The notes: a model not told the origin generated them from the letters alone. Counted from the stretch's first letter, positions 7,256-17,041 are shown. The stretch: DNA of 43,893 nucleotides from JAJDNW01 sp039714495 (GCA_039714495.1 JBDLJD010000015.1:1-43893); one strand, 5' to 3'. Program-made: numbers and translations.

Positions 7256-9169
7256 ATGAGTACCCCTTTTTATATTACAACGCCCATTTATTATGTAAAC
7301 GCCAACCCCCATCTCGGGCATGCCTACACCACTCTCGTGGCCGATGTGGCCACCAGATTTCACGATATGAGCGGTTGTGAGCCGTTTTTTCTGACAGGCA
7401 CGGATGAGCACGGTGACAAAATCGTCCAGGCCGCGGAAAAGGAAGGGCTTAAGCCGCGGGAATACGTTGACCGGATCAGTGCGAAATTCAGGGCCCTCTG
7501 GCCTGAACTCAACATCAACAACAGCGACTTCATCCGCACCACCGATGCCGGGCATATTGCCGTGGTCAAACAGATCCTGCAGAAAATATACGATGCCGGC
7601 GACATCTATTTCAGCGAGTACGAGGGACTTTACTGTTTCGGCTGCGAGCGCTTTTATACAGAGCGGGAACTCGTCGAGGGGAAGTGCCCGGACCATGAGA
7701 TCGAACCCCAGATCATCAAGGAATCCAACTATTTTTTCAAGATGAGCCGGTATCAGGACTGGCTGATCGACCACATCAAAAAGAACCCCGACTTTATCCG
7801 CCCGGAACGTTACCGCAATGAAGTGCTGGCATTCCTGAAAGAGCCGCTGGAAGATCTCTGCATATCCCGGCCCAAATCCCGGATCACATGGGGCATCACC
7901 CTGCCGTTCGATGAAAAATACGTTACCTACGTCTGGTTTGATGCCTTGTTAAACTATATTTCTGCTCTGGAATACCCGGATGGCGAACGCTTTAAAAAAT
8001 TCTGGCCGGTGGCCCAGCATATCGTCGCCAAGGACATCCTCAAACCCCATGGAATCTACTGGCCGACCATGCTCAAGGCTGCCGGCGTGCCAGTTTATCA
8101 GCATTTGAATGTACACGGCTACTGGAATGTAGACCAGAGCAAAATGTCCAAAAGCCTGGGCAACGTGATCGAACCCCTGCAGCTGAAGAACATATACGGG
8201 CTGGACGCGTTCCGCTATTTTCTCATGCGCGACATGGTTTTCGGCCTGGATTCGAGTTTTAACGAAGAGGCGCTGGTACACCGTATCAATTCCGACCTGG
8301 CCAACGACCTGGGTAATCTGGTCAGCCGGGTGACGGCCATGACCCATAAGTATTTCAAAGGCATTGCGCCGTCCCTCCATCCTGAATTCAAGGAAACGGC
8401 CGAAATGGATATCCAAAAGCTGGCCGCCCAAACCATCGAAGAATTCGAAAAACACATGCCGCGCTTTGCTTTCCATAAAGCCTTGATGGCCGTCTGGGCA
8501 TTCATCGGCCGGCTGAATAAATATATTGATCTGAAAGCACCGTGGGCACTGGCCAAAGACGCATCAGCCGCTGCAGAGCTGGAATCCGTCATTTACAACC
8601 TGCTGGAAGGCCTCAGGGTGGTTTCGGGCCTCATTTACCCGGTTATGCCTGAATCCGCCGCAGCCATACAAAGCCAGCTTGGCCTGAATACGGACGACGA
8701 TCCATTCTATCGTCTGGACCGTCTTAAATCCTGGGGAGCAACCGCGGCCGGTAACCGGATCCAGAAGTCCGGCCCTCTTTTTCCGCGGGTGGAATACAAA
8801 TCCAATGCCCGGGAAGAAAAACCCAGGGATGAGGGGATCGATCTGAAGCCGCAAATCCCCTTTGACGAGTTCGGCAAGCTTGACCTGCGGGTGGCCAAAG
8901 TCCTCAAGGCCGAACCCATCCCGAAATCCAAAAAGCTGCTCAAACTGGAAGTCGATGTGGGGGAAGTGCGCACCATCGTCGCCGGAATTGCTCAAACCTA
9001 TACGCCGGAAGAAATCATCGGCCGGCAAGTCATCATTGTCGCCAACCTCAAACCGGCTAAATTGATGGGGGTCGAATCCAACGGTATGGTATTGGCGGCG
9101 GTGGATGAACAGGGTGCCAGCCTGGCCGCCCCTGGCAGGGAAGTTGCCCCTGGGACAGCGGTAAGCTGA
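7256..9169 (+). CDS. metG: Methionyl-tRNA synthetase
   Basis: Charges tRNA-Met with methionine. About 637 residues from the chosen ATG, which has TAGGAG five bases upstream. A class I HLGH motif lies near residue 20, a zinc knot reads CFGC...CPDH (three Cys and one His, as in the Thermus-type enzyme), and KMSKSLGNV is the second signature. Residues from about 535 onward form a Trbp111/EMAPII-like tRNA-binding domain (FGKLDLRVAKVLKAE...GVESNGMVLAA), so the enzyme is the long, dimer-forming type. Cotranscribed with ricT upstream and, after 19 bases, the transpeptidase gene. Confidence 0.96.
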   Translation: MSTPFYITTPIYYVNANPHLGHAYTTLVADVATRFHDMSGCEPFFLTGTDEHGDKIVQAAEKEGLKPREYVDRISAKFRALWPELNINNSDFIRTTDAGHIAVVKQILQKIYDAGDIYFSEYEGLYCFGCERFYTERELVEGKCPDHEIEPQIIKESNYFFKMSRYQDWLIDHIKKNPDFIRPERYRNEVLAFLKEPLEDLCISRPKSRITWGITLPFDEKYVTYVWFDALLNYISALEYPDGERFKKFWPVAQHIVAKDILKPHGIYWPTMLKAAGVPVYQHLNVHGYWNVDQSKMSKSLGNVIEPLQLKNIYGLDAFRYFLMRDMVFGLDSSFNEEALVHRINSDLANDLGNLVSRVTAMTHKYFKGIAPSLHPEFKETAEMDIQKLAAQTIEEFEKHMPRFAFHKALMAVWAFIGRLNKYIDLKAPWALAKDASAAAELESVIYNLLEGLRVVSGLIYPVMPESAAAIQSQLGLNTDDDPFYRLDRLKSWGATAAGNRIQKSGPLFPRVEYKSNAREEKPRDEGIDLKPQIPFDEFGKLDLRVAKVLKAEPIPKSKKLLKLEVDVGEVRTIVAGIAQTYTPEEIIGRQVIIVANLKPAKLMGVESNGMVLAAVDEQGASLAAPGREVAPGTAVS

Positions 9170-9188
9170 ACCCCACTGGAATGAATTA

Positions 9189-10583
9189 ATGTCTTATTCG
9201 ATAAACAAACGGAATCGCGAGACCGCCGGCTACAGTTGGAGGGCATATCAGGCCGGGATGCAGCTGCACAAACAGCGCCGGCAACGCACCCGGACCACTG
9301 TGCGACTGCTGCTCCTACTGGCTGCTGTTGCCGTGGTTGGCTGTGGCCTTTTCCTGTCCATCAGCGGTTTTGCCCATTACCGCTCCAATGCGTCCGGTCC
9401 GCTTGAGGCCGATGCTGAAAACAGAGAGAAAAAGCCGGACCCGCTGCAGGACAAACAAATTGCCCGCAGCCTTGTAGACCCCGGTATGCTCGTCAACCTT
9501 GAAGAAGTGGGCTTTACCCTGGAAACAGGCGGCAATAAACTGCGGGTGAATACCAGCCTCGACCCGGACCTCCAGCGTTACATGTTGAAAAAAATGGATC
9601 GCGTCAACTCCCGGTTTATCGGTATCGTAGCGGCTGATCCCGCCTCCGGCAGGATCATTCTGCTATCGGGTTTCAACAAAGAAAATCCCGATCTCGATCC
9701 CTGCCTCGACAACCAATTTCCTGCGGCCAGTATTTTCAAAATCGTCTCCGCAGCGGCAGCTGTGGAGCAGTGCGGCCTGACCTCCGATTCCAAAATGCGC
9801 TTCAACGGTTATGCCCACACTCTTTATAAACGGCAGTTGAAGGATGTCGACAACCGCTACACCAATCACATCACATTCCGGGACTCTTTTGCCAAATCAA
9901 TCAATCCCGTTTTTGGAAAAATCGGTACCCTCTACCTCGATAAATCCCAGATCGAGCAATACGCCCGGCAATTCGGTTTCAATCAGGAAATCAATTTTGA
10001 GATCGAGTTTCCGACCAGCCACCTCAGCATCGAGGAGGCGACCTACAACTGGGCTGAAATCGCCAGCGGCTTCAACAACACCACAACCCTCTCGCCGCTG
10101 CACGGCGTGCTGGTGGCTGCAGCTGTTGTCAACAATGGAGAACTTGTGGAGCCGACCGTTATCGACAGAATTACAGATGCATCCGGGGCAACGCTGTACA
10201 AAGGCGCTCCCAAATCCATTCACCAGGCCGTCGAACCTTCCACCTCGGCGGTGCTGAGCGACATGATGCAAACCACCGTCCGTTCGGGGACGGCAAGAAA
10301 AACGTTCCGGGGCTATCGAAAGGACGGTATCCTTTCTAGGCTTACCATCGGCGGTAAAACCGGTTCCATATTCAACCGTAAACATGACCTCAGGTTCGAC
10401 TGGTTTGTGGGTTTTGCCGAAGAAATCAAAGGGGAAAAGAAACTGGCTGTCTCCGTGGTTGTAGCCCATGAAGAGTATATCGGCATCAGGGCCGGCCAGT
10501 ATGCGCGCATGGTCATGCGGAAACACTTTTCAGACTATTTCAGCAAACGCGATGAAAAAAAATCCAGTCATCCGGCCGGTTGA
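9189..10583 (+). CDS. Membrane-anchored penicillin-binding transpeptidase-domain protein
   Basis: A 464-residue protein with a basic N-terminus, one membrane helix (about 38-60) and a periplasmic penicillin-binding transpeptidase domain. All three active-site motifs are present: SIFK (serine 181, lysine 184), SIN (237-239) and KTG (390-392). The roughly 90 residues between the membrane helix and the catalytic domain are too short for the PBP-dimer domain of typical class B enzymes, and no glycosyltransferase domain is present. It should act on peptidoglycan peptides, as a DD-transpeptidase or carboxypeptidase. Embedded in the Kdo/LPS operon, with its 3' end overlapping waaA by 32 bases. FtsI or PBP2 identity is not supported. 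Confidence 0.82.
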   Translation: MSYSINKRNRETAGYSWRAYQAGMQLHKQRRQRTRTTVRLLLLLAAVAVVGCGLFLSISGFAHYRSNASGPLEADAENREKKPDPLQDKQIARSLVDPGMLVNLEEVGFTLETGGNKLRVNTSLDPDLQRYMLKKMDRVNSRFIGIVAADPASGRIILLSGFNKENPDLDPCLDNQFPAASIFKIVSAAAAVEQCGLTSDSKMRFNGYAHTLYKRQLKDVDNRYTNHITFRDSFAKSINPVFGKIGTLYLDKSQIEQYARQFGFNQEINFEIEFPTSHLSIEEATYNWAEIASGFNNTTTLSPLHGVLVAAAVVNNGELVEPTVIDRITDASGATLYKGAPKSIHQAVEPSTSAVLSDMMQTTVRSGTARKTFRGYRKDGILSRLTIGGKTGSIFNRKHDLRFDWFVGFAEEIKGEKKLAVSVVVAHEEYIGIRAGQYARMVMRKHFSDYFSKRDEKKSSHPAG

Positions 10584-11841
10584 AAAAGCGGCTTTCGCAA
10601 TTTACGGTTTGCTGTGGCGGCTCAGCCTGCCGGTCCTCAGAAGAAACCAGCGTCTTGCGGTAGGATTTGAAAACCGTCTCCTCAAAGGTCAGCTGAAAGA
10701 AAATGCCCACATTTGGATCCAGGCAGCCTCGGCCGGTGAGGCCTATCTGGCTTGGGAGCTTGTCAAAAGCATTTCCCGTCAGCATCGTCTCTCCGTGGTC
10801 CTGACCACCAACACGCTTCAAGGCAAGGAAATCCTGGACAAAGCTGTTAAAGACATTAACAGCGGCAATGCACGTGTCGATGCCCAGGTCACTTACTTTC
10901 CTTTTGACATGCCTAGCGTAATGGAAAAGGCCGTTTGCAGCATCAGACCGCGTGTCATGGTACTTCTTGAAACCGAGATATGGCCCGGCCTGCTCCTGGC
11001 CCTCAAACGCAACAACAGCCCGGCAGTCATTGTCAACGGCCGCATAACGGAGAAAAGCCTTTCCCGCTACCGGATCTGGCCCGCTCTCTGGCGCTCCATC
11101 AGGCCCCACCGAATCCTGGCCATATCCAACCAGGATGCCGGCAGGTTTGCCGACCTGTTCGGCAGAAGGGGTGTGGCCACCATGCCCAATATGAAATTCG
11201 ACCGGGTCCAGAAAAAAGACCCCGCCCATCGCTTGCCGGACATCTTCGGTTCCATCATTGTAAAACCCGGAATGGATTTTGCTGTACTGGGTTCAGTGCG
11301 CCAGGAGGAGGAGGCCGACATAGAGAACATCCTCTGCGAACTCAAGCGGCACCGGCCGGATGCCGTTGTCGGCCTTTTCCCGCGCCATATGCACAGGGTG
11401 CCTCATTGGCGGCAGGCCCTCGATCGACTCGGCCTGCCCTGGGAGCTCCGTTCCGCCATGAGAAAGCCGGCCCAAGCCGGCACAGTGATTTTGTGGGACG
11501 TTTTCGGTGAACTGAACAAGGCTTACCAATGCGCTTCGACAGCCTTTGTGGGCGGCAGCCTGGCCCCTCTGGGAGGGCAAAACTTTCTGGAGCCTCTTAT
11601 CGTTGGGCTGAAACCGGTAATTGGGCCCCACTGGGAGAACTTTCTCTGGATCGGTAATCAAATAGTGGACCAGGGGCTTGTGCACCAGTCGAATTCATGG
11701 CAGGATGTGGCCAAGTTTCTGGTCGCCGGCCTGACCCATCCCGAAGAAAAGGATACCATCCGCCAAAAAGCGACGGCCTACATTCGCAAACGGCAGGGGG
11801 GTATCCAAAAGGCGTGTGAACTTATCATGAAATATCTGTGA
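10552..11841 (+). CDS. waaA: 3-deoxy-D-manno-octulosonic acid (Kdo) transferase
   Basis: GT30-family enzyme adding Kdo from CMP-Kdo to lipid A precursor on the inner face of the cytoplasmic membrane. The 430-residue length is standard. It has an N-terminal membrane-associating helix (AIYGLLWRLSLPVLRR), the ASAGEAYLAWEL segment, LETEIWPGLLLAL with NGRITEKSLSRYR, and the C-terminal GGSLAPLGGQNFLEPL signature. The start is the ATG 32 bases inside the upstream transpeptidase gene; an earlier in-frame ATG (10468) would add 28 residues unlike the family. Next gene kdsB supplies its donor substrate. The number of Kdo residues added cannot be told from sequence. Confidence 0.93.
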   Translation: MKKNPVIRPVEKAAFAIYGLLWRLSLPVLRRNQRLAVGFENRLLKGQLKENAHIWIQAASAGEAYLAWELVKSISRQHRLSVVLTTNTLQGKEILDKAVKDINSGNARVDAQVTYFPFDMPSVMEKAVCSIRPRVMVLLETEIWPGLLLALKRNNSPAVIVNGRITEKSLSRYRIWPALWRSIRPHRILAISNQDAGRFADLFGRRGVATMPNMKFDRVQKKDPAHRLPDIFGSIIVKPGMDFAVLGSVRQEEEADIENILCELKRHRPDAVVGLFPRHMHRVPHWRQALDRLGLPWELRSAMRKPAQAGTVILWDVFGELNKAYQCASTAFVGGSLAPLGGQNFLEPLIVGLKPVIGPHWENFLWIGNQIVDQGLVHQSNSWQDVAKFLVAGLTHPEEKDTIRQKATAYIRKRQGGIQKACELIMKYL

Positions 11842-11893
11842 GAGATAAAACCATAACAACACCAACAACGAATTATTTCAACCCGGAAATGAT

Positions 11894-12646
11894 ATGACCA
11901 CATTACCCGAATGCTTCGGCATCATTCCGGCACGGTTTCAATCAAAACGGTTTCCCGGGAAACCGCTGGCAGACCTGCACGGCAAACCCATGTTCTGGCA
12001 CGTTTACAACCAGGCCCGGAAGTGCCAGCATTTATCCCGTATCGTATTGGCCACGGACGACCAGCGTATCTTTTCGGCAGCAAAGGCGCATGAGGTTCCG
12101 GTGGTCATGACCCGTAAAGACCACCCCAGCGGCACCGACCGGGCACTCGAGGCTGCGGCCGCAATAGGTGTTGTCGCTGATGCCGTCGTGGTCAACATCC
12201 AGGGGGACGAACCCCTGCTTGCACCTGAAATGCTCACCGGACTGGTTGCGCCCTTTGCATCGCTGGACGTCAAGATAACCACCCTTGCCCGAAAGTTGAG
12301 TCCCGGGGAAGCCGACAACCCGGACCGCGTCAAGGTCGTCATCGCGGCAGATGGCCGGGCGCTCTATTTTTCACGCTCCAAAATTCCCTATTACAGAAGC
12401 GATGCTGAAGAGACATACCTGGGCCATATCGGTCTCTACGCCTTCAGAATGGAAGCCCTTGGCACCTTTCAGAAACTAGGGCCGAGCCGACTGGAATCCA
12501 TTGAGTCACTGGAACAGTTGCGGCTGCTGGAAAACGGTTTGGACATCCATGTCGTCGTTACCAGTCACAGCAGTATAGGCGTGGATACACCCGAGGACCT
12601 GGCAAAAGTGGCCCGGATGATGCAAAACCAAAAAGAAAACCAATGA
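11894..12646 (+). CDS. kdsB: CMP-Kdo synthetase
   Basis: 3-deoxy-manno-octulosonate cytidylyltransferase: couples Kdo to CTP to give CMP-Kdo. At 250 residues it has the family length. The nucleotidyltransferase start FGIIPARFQSKRFPGKPL, the LATDDQRI and VNIQGDEPLL (metal and CTP binding) motifs, FSRSKIPYYR, and HIGLYAFR...LGPSRLESIESLEQLRLLENG are all diagnostic. It sits directly after waaA, which uses its product, and 19 bases before the large GlmS-like gene. Confidence 0.96.
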   Translation: MTTLPECFGIIPARFQSKRFPGKPLADLHGKPMFWHVYNQARKCQHLSRIVLATDDQRIFSAAKAHEVPVVMTRKDHPSGTDRALEAAAAIGVVADAVVVNIQGDEPLLAPEMLTGLVAPFASLDVKITTLARKLSPGEADNPDRVKVVIAADGRALYFSRSKIPYYRSDAEETYLGHIGLYAFRMEALGTFQKLGPSRLESIESLEQLRLLENGLDIHVVVTSHSSIGVDTPEDLAKVARMMQNQKENQ

Positions 12647-12665
12647 ACTCCCAGGAGCCTTTATC

Positions 12666-15600
12666 ATGATCCGCTTTACTGTGTTGAAAAACTGTCTGAG
12701 CCGGCTGCTCCGGCTGAATTTTTTTGTGGGCCGCAGCCTGGCCAGCGTACCGGAGAACTCCCTTGTCCTGTTCCCCTCCCGCCGGGCAACCCTTTACTGT
12801 GGGCTGGCCGGCATCGTCGCCTTAAAATCAGCCGCCAACCAGGATCAAGATGTCGACCTCGATGATATCGAGATGCAATTCAAGCGCATTGCAGAACGGA
12901 AGTTCACCTGTTGTGAAGAACAGAATCTTTCCATGGAAAAGGTTTACCTGAACAGTGGGGAAGCCCTGAATCATTTTTTTGCCCATGTCCAAAGACTGAA
13001 ACACTCCCGTGCGTTTATTGATCTTTTCCTTGACCGGGAACGCCTGAATCGGCTTGACAGGCTGTCCGGCAGGGTGTCCGATCTGATTACCGAGGAAGAA
13101 CAGGCCCTGAAGACGAACATAGGGCATCTGGAAACCGCATTGGTGGAACGCATGTCTATGGGGCTGGAAACATTGAAAGACGCCCGATGGTGCCTGACCG
13201 AAGAAATCAAAGGCAACATCGAAAAGACAAGGGCGCTCATGACCCAAGCCCCTGCAACACTTGATCCTGAATCCATCAAAATTTTCAGGGAAATCAACGC
13301 GGTTCTCAACAGCATTGACCACCTGGAAGTGCGGGGAAGGGATTCAGCCGGCATTTCACTGCTGTTCATGCTCGCCAAAAATCGCTATGCAGAATTTCAA
13401 AACAAACTGGAACAGGACAATCTCGATGCGGTCCTCGAGGAACGGGTGAGCAAAAAAGTCCTGCTCAACAACGATATCAGCCTGTTTTCCCAGACGCCTG
13501 CCGATGCTGCAGAATCGGTCTCGATTTCATTTACCTATAAAATTGCCGCGGAAATCGGCAGCCTGGGAGACAACATCGCCTTTATCCGGGAGCAGATTAA
13601 AAATGATGCCATTTTCCAGCGGCTTGTGACCTGCCCCCTCTCCTTTTACACCATCTCTTCCCACACCCGCTGGGCTTCCATTGGTGAAATAAGCGAAGCC
13701 AACTGCCACCCTGTGGACAACAAACTTCAAGGGGAAGATATTCCCTTGAACGGCATCATCCACACCTGCCTCAATGGCGACATCGACAATTATCTGGACC
13801 TCAAGGACGAATTGGAAAAACAGGGCCTTGTCCAGCCTGAAGGAATATCTACGGATACCAAAATGATCCCCCTGATGATCGAGCGGCACATCCGCGAGGG
13901 TCACACCGTGTCGGAGGCCTTTCGGTTGGCCGTCAATCAATTTGAAGGGTCCCATGCCATCAGCATGCACAGCGATATGGCCCCGGGAAAATTATTTCTG
14001 GCCCAGAAGGGGAGCGGCCAGGCGATCTTCGTCGGCCTGTCCGATGAAATGTACATGCCGGCCTCCGAGGTATACGGATTTGTCGAAGAGACCTCCTCCT
14101 ATCTGAAAATGGATGGAGAAAAGATCGTGAAAGGTATAGACGGTGAAACGCAGGGCCAGATCTTCATCCTGGACCAGACCTCGCCGGGCGGACTCGGCGG
14201 CATCACGGCCATGTACTACGACACCACCCCCATCCTTTTAGGTGAAGCCGACATCAAACGTACCGACATCACTTCGCGGGATATAGACCGGCAGAATTAT
14301 CCCCACTACTTTTTGAAAGAGATCTCCGAGTCACCCCTGTCGGTGGAAAAAACCCTGCACAACCGCTGGAAATCCACGGAAGATAATCCGGAACAACTGG
14401 CAACGGCCCTGGATGAAAGTGTGCTACCGGCGTCCATAGCCACGGCCATTGCTGAAAAATCAATCAGACGCATTTTCTTTGTCGGGCAGGGTACTGCCGG
14501 TATTGCGGCCCAGGCCTGCGCCGACATCCTGGGCCATTACCTCAATGATCCGCTTTTATACATCAACGCATTAAAGGCCTCTGAATTGAGTGGATCAAAG
14601 CTCAGCGAAGGCGATGCGCCGGACAGCATGGCGGACGCTCTCATCGTTGCCATCAGCCAATCCGGGACCACCACGGACACGAACCGCACGGTGGACATGG
14701 TAAAAGAAAGGGGGGCAGCGACCCTGGCCATCGTCAACCGCAGGGATTCGGACCTCACCTTCAAGGTGGACGGCGTCATGTACACCAGCACGGGCCGCGA
14801 CCTTGAAATGTCCGTTGCCTCCACCAAGGCTTTCTACTCTCAAATTGTAGCCGGCGCACTATTAAGTCTGCACATCGCTTTTCTGGCCGGTAAAAGAGGG
14901 GCGGAATTTGTGTCCCAGGAATTGCAGGACCTGCGTGAACTGCCGGCCCACATGAAAACCATCCTGGGCATGCAGACAGCCATGGAGGCTTCCGCCCGCA
15001 AGCTGGCAGCTACAAAAACCTATTGGGCGGCTGTTGGCAGCGGCCCCAACAAAACTTCCGCCGACGAAATACGCATCAAGCTGAGCGAACTCTGCTACAA
15101 AACCATCTCTTCGGACTTTGTCGAAGACAAGAAGCACATAGACCTCTCCTCTGAACCTTTGATCATCGTCTGTGCGGCAGGGTCAAGGGACACTGTCATC
15201 GGCGATATCATCAAGGACACGGCTATTTTCAAAGCGCACAAAGCCACACCGATCGTCATCGCCGACCAGGGAGAACAGCGCTTCGACACCTATGCCGAGG
15301 ATGTTTTTCATGTTCCCGCGGTCAGCGAACACCTGGCACCCATCGTCAACACGCTGGTGGGACACATCTGGGGATACTATGCGGCCCTGGCCATCAACGA
15401 AGGCTCCAGGTTCCTAAACGACTTCCGGACGGAGATCCGCAAAAATATTGATGTCCGTTCCCGGGAAGGGATGGATGTGTATGAAGTCATCCTGGAAAAG
15501 TCGTTCAGGGAGCGCGTGGCCATGTTTTACAGCGACTTCAGGGCCAGAAGACGGCAGAAACAGTTTCCGCTGTCCATTGCCTGGGCCTCCGATCTGACCC

Positions 15601-16382
15601 TTCTTTTAAAGTACCTCGCCGGGCGACTTCCCGTATCCGACTTTGAAATCGATTTCGCTGTCAAAGGCACGGCCTTGAACATGCTCAATACGCTATTCAA
15701 ATACCTGGGCGACTCCATCAACAGCATGTCCCGGCCCATCGACGCCATCAAGCACCAGGCCAAAACAGTCACAGTGGGTACCAGCCGCATCAGTGAGAAA
15801 ATAGAAGGACTTCTTTTCGATGCACTGGCACTGGAAGGCCTGAAACCGTCCCAGTTGACCAATAGGAATGTCCTCGTCCTAAAAAATCTGCAACAGATCA
15901 TAGAAAACATAAGGGGATCCATCCTCTACCGCATCGGCAGTTTGAACCTTTTGGGGGAACCCACCCCTGCTACCACCATCGAGGTCATTGAAAAAAGGGG
16001 TGAGCTCGAACCGATTCCATCCCGGGTTGAAACGGACACGGCCCTGAAGGGGACCAAGCGCATCATCGTCGGGCAGGGCAATGTGTATATCGGCAAAGGG
16101 CGCAAGGATGACCGCAGCATCGTAGTAGTCCCTGTCATTACCGCCGGCGGGAATATCATCGAGAACCTTCTGCTGCTCAACGTGACCTTCAGGGAAAAGG
16201 TATCTCTGGAGGCCAGAATCAAAGCCCTGGGCGGAAAATACGAACATATCAAAAACATTGTCCAGGAAAACAGCCTTGAATGGCAAGACCGTCTCATAGA
16301 AAATATCGAGACGGAAGATCTGTTCGGTATCTCGGCGGAAAAAATAGGTGAACGCATCGTTTCCCAGTTCGACGAGATTTGA
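12666..16382 (+). CDS. Giant GlmS-like protein (glutaminase-like plus two SIS domains, with insertion and C-terminal extension)
   Basis: 1238 residues, about twice normal GlmS (fructose-6-phosphate amidotransferase). A glutaminase-like part is recognisable in pieces: CGLAGIVALK with Cys45, RGRDSAGI (223-230), SHTRWASIGEISEANCHP (332-349), NGDIDNY (370-376), DT at 397-398. The first SIS domain has GQGTAG, AISQSGTTTDT (662-672) and VASTKAF (717-723); the second runs about 784-915 with KKHIDL at 822-827. RPIDAIKHQAKTVTVG (1023-1038) aligns with the GlmS C-terminal lysine loop, placing Lys1033 at the Schiff-base lysine. Unlike GlmS, the cysteine is not N-terminal, a helical insert of about 170 residues splits the glutaminase, and about 200 residues follow the isomerase. 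AGGAG precedes the ATG. Last gene of the waaA-kdsB run. Catalytic activity is uncertain. Confidence 0.8.
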   Translation: MIRFTVLKNCLSRLLRLNFFVGRSLASVPENSLVLFPSRRATLYCGLAGIVALKSAANQDQDVDLDDIEMQFKRIAERKFTCCEEQNLSMEKVYLNSGEALNHFFAHVQRLKHSRAFIDLFLDRERLNRLDRLSGRVSDLITEEEQALKTNIGHLETALVERMSMGLETLKDARWCLTEEIKGNIEKTRALMTQAPATLDPESIKIFREINAVLNSIDHLEVRGRDSAGISLLFMLAKNRYAEFQNKLEQDNLDAVLEERVSKKVLLNNDISLFSQTPADAAESVSISFTYKIAAEIGSLGDNIAFIREQIKNDAIFQRLVTCPLSFYTISSHTRWASIGEISEANCHPVDNKLQGEDIPLNGIIHTCLNGDIDNYLDLKDELEKQGLVQPEGISTDTKMIPLMIERHIREGHTVSEAFRLAVNQFEGSHAISMHSDMAPGKLFLAQKGSGQAIFVGLSDEMYMPASEVYGFVEETSSYLKMDGEKIVKGIDGETQGQIFILDQTSPGGLGGITAMYYDTTPILLGEADIKRTDITSRDIDRQNYPHYFLKEISESPLSVEKTLHNRWKSTEDNPEQLATALDESVLPASIATAIAEKSIRRIFFVGQGTAGIAAQACADILGHYLNDPLLYINALKASELSGSKLSEGDAPDSMADALIVAISQSGTTTDTNRTVDMVKERGAATLAIVNRRDSDLTFKVDGVMYTSTGRDLEMSVASTKAFYSQIVAGALLSLHIAFLAGKRGAEFVSQELQDLRELPAHMKTILGMQTAMEASARKLAATKTYWAAVGSGPNKTSADEIRIKLSELCYKTISSDFVEDKKHIDLSSEPLIIVCAAGSRDTVIGDIIKDTAIFKAHKATPIVIADQGEQRFDTYAEDVFHVPAVSEHLAPIVNTLVGHIWGYYAALAINEGSRFLNDFRTEIRKNIDVRSREGMDVYEVILEKSFRERVAMFYSDFRARRRQKQFPLSIAWASDLTLLLKYLAGRLPVSDFEIDFAVKGTALNMLNTLFKYLGDSINSMSRPIDAIKHQAKTVTVGTSRISEKIEGLLFDALALEGLKPSQLTNRNVLVLKNLQQIIENIRGSILYRIGSLNLLGEPTPATTIEVIEKRGELEPIPSRVETDTALKGTKRIIVGQGNVYIGKGRKDDRSIVVVPVITAGGNIIENLLLLNVTFREKVSLEARIKALGGKYEHIKNIVQENSLEWQDRLIENIETEDLFGISAEKIGERIVSQFDEI

Positions 16383-16442
16383 AACTATTGACCATGAATA
16401 TCCAGCAAAAGGCTGTATTCAAAGGAACGTCAACCGAAATGC

Positions 16443-16485
16443 TTCGCAAAGGCGGATAGATTCTCCCTTTGCGAAATATTTTTTT
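16443..16485 (+). terminator. Rho-independent terminator after the GlmS-like gene
   Basis: TTCGCAAAGG (16443-16452) pairs perfectly with CCTTTGCGAA (16466-16475), followed by ATATTTTTTT. It closes the long plus-strand operon. Confidence 0.75.
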
Positions 16486-16516
16486 CGGGAAACCCCTGCG
16501 AATGAACAATTACTTA

Positions 16517-16543
16517 TTGACTTTCAAGCTCGATTACTATAAA
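16517..16543 (+). promoter_or_regulatory. Possible promoter of the second HU gene
   Basis: TTGACT (16517-16522) and TATAAA (16538-16543) with a short 15-base spacer, about 58 bases before the ATG. The upstream terminator and downstream terminator imply a monocistronic gene, so a promoter is expected here. Confidence 0.4.
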
Positions 16544-16600
16544 CCGCGGTACAATGATGTCCGTTCGTCCATCAACAATCACTAAACAAGGGGGGAGAAG

Positions 16601-16873
16601 ATGACAAAGGCAGAATTGATCGAACAAATGGCTAAAGATGCAAGCATTTCCAAAGCTGCAGCCGGTGTTGCATTGAATTCATTCACAGCCAGCGTTACCA
16701 AAGCACTGAAAAAACGCAACGGCAAAGTCACCCTGGTGGGCTTTGGCACATTCAAAAAGGTTTACCGCAAGACCCGTAAAGGCAGAAACCCGCAGACCGG
16801 AGAAGTCATCAAGATCAAAGGCAAGAACGTCGTTAAGTTTGCAACCGGTAAAAAACTGCAGGACGCCATTTAA
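16601..16873 (+). CDS. HU-family DNA-binding protein
   Basis: A 90-residue nucleoid-associated protein that bends and compacts DNA as a dimer. The HU start MTKAELIEQMAKDASISK and the arm signature GFGTFKKVYRKTRKGRNPQTGEVIKIK are visible. Lysine-rich and closer to HU than the IHF-like protein at 4990. The strong purine-rich AGGGGGGAGAAG lies directly before the ATG. Flanked by terminators on both sides, so probably transcribed alone at high level. Confidence 0.92.
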   Translation: MTKAELIEQMAKDASISKAAAGVALNSFTASVTKALKKRNGKVTLVGFGTFKKVYRKTRKGRNPQTGEVIKIKGKNVVKFATGKKLQDAI

Positions 16874-16992
16874 TCGTTTATCAGCTTGCTCACTCATCCA
16901 AGAGGCCCTTTCCGCACTCGATAAAGTCGGACAACCATTGACCGGCGGAAATTACCCAAGGGGTAGTACCATACGGATTTCAATCATTACAG

Positions 16993-17036
16993 AGCAGCCC
17001 GGCCGGTTCAAAAGACCGGCAGGGCTGCTTTTTTTT
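16993..17036 (+). terminator. Rho-independent terminator after the HU gene
   Basis: AGCAGCCC-G-GCCGGT pairs with ACCGGC-A-GGGCTGCT around a seven-base loop, followed by eight T. Very strong. It ends only six bases before the next start codon. Confidence 0.9.
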
Positions 17037-17041
17037 AGCCC

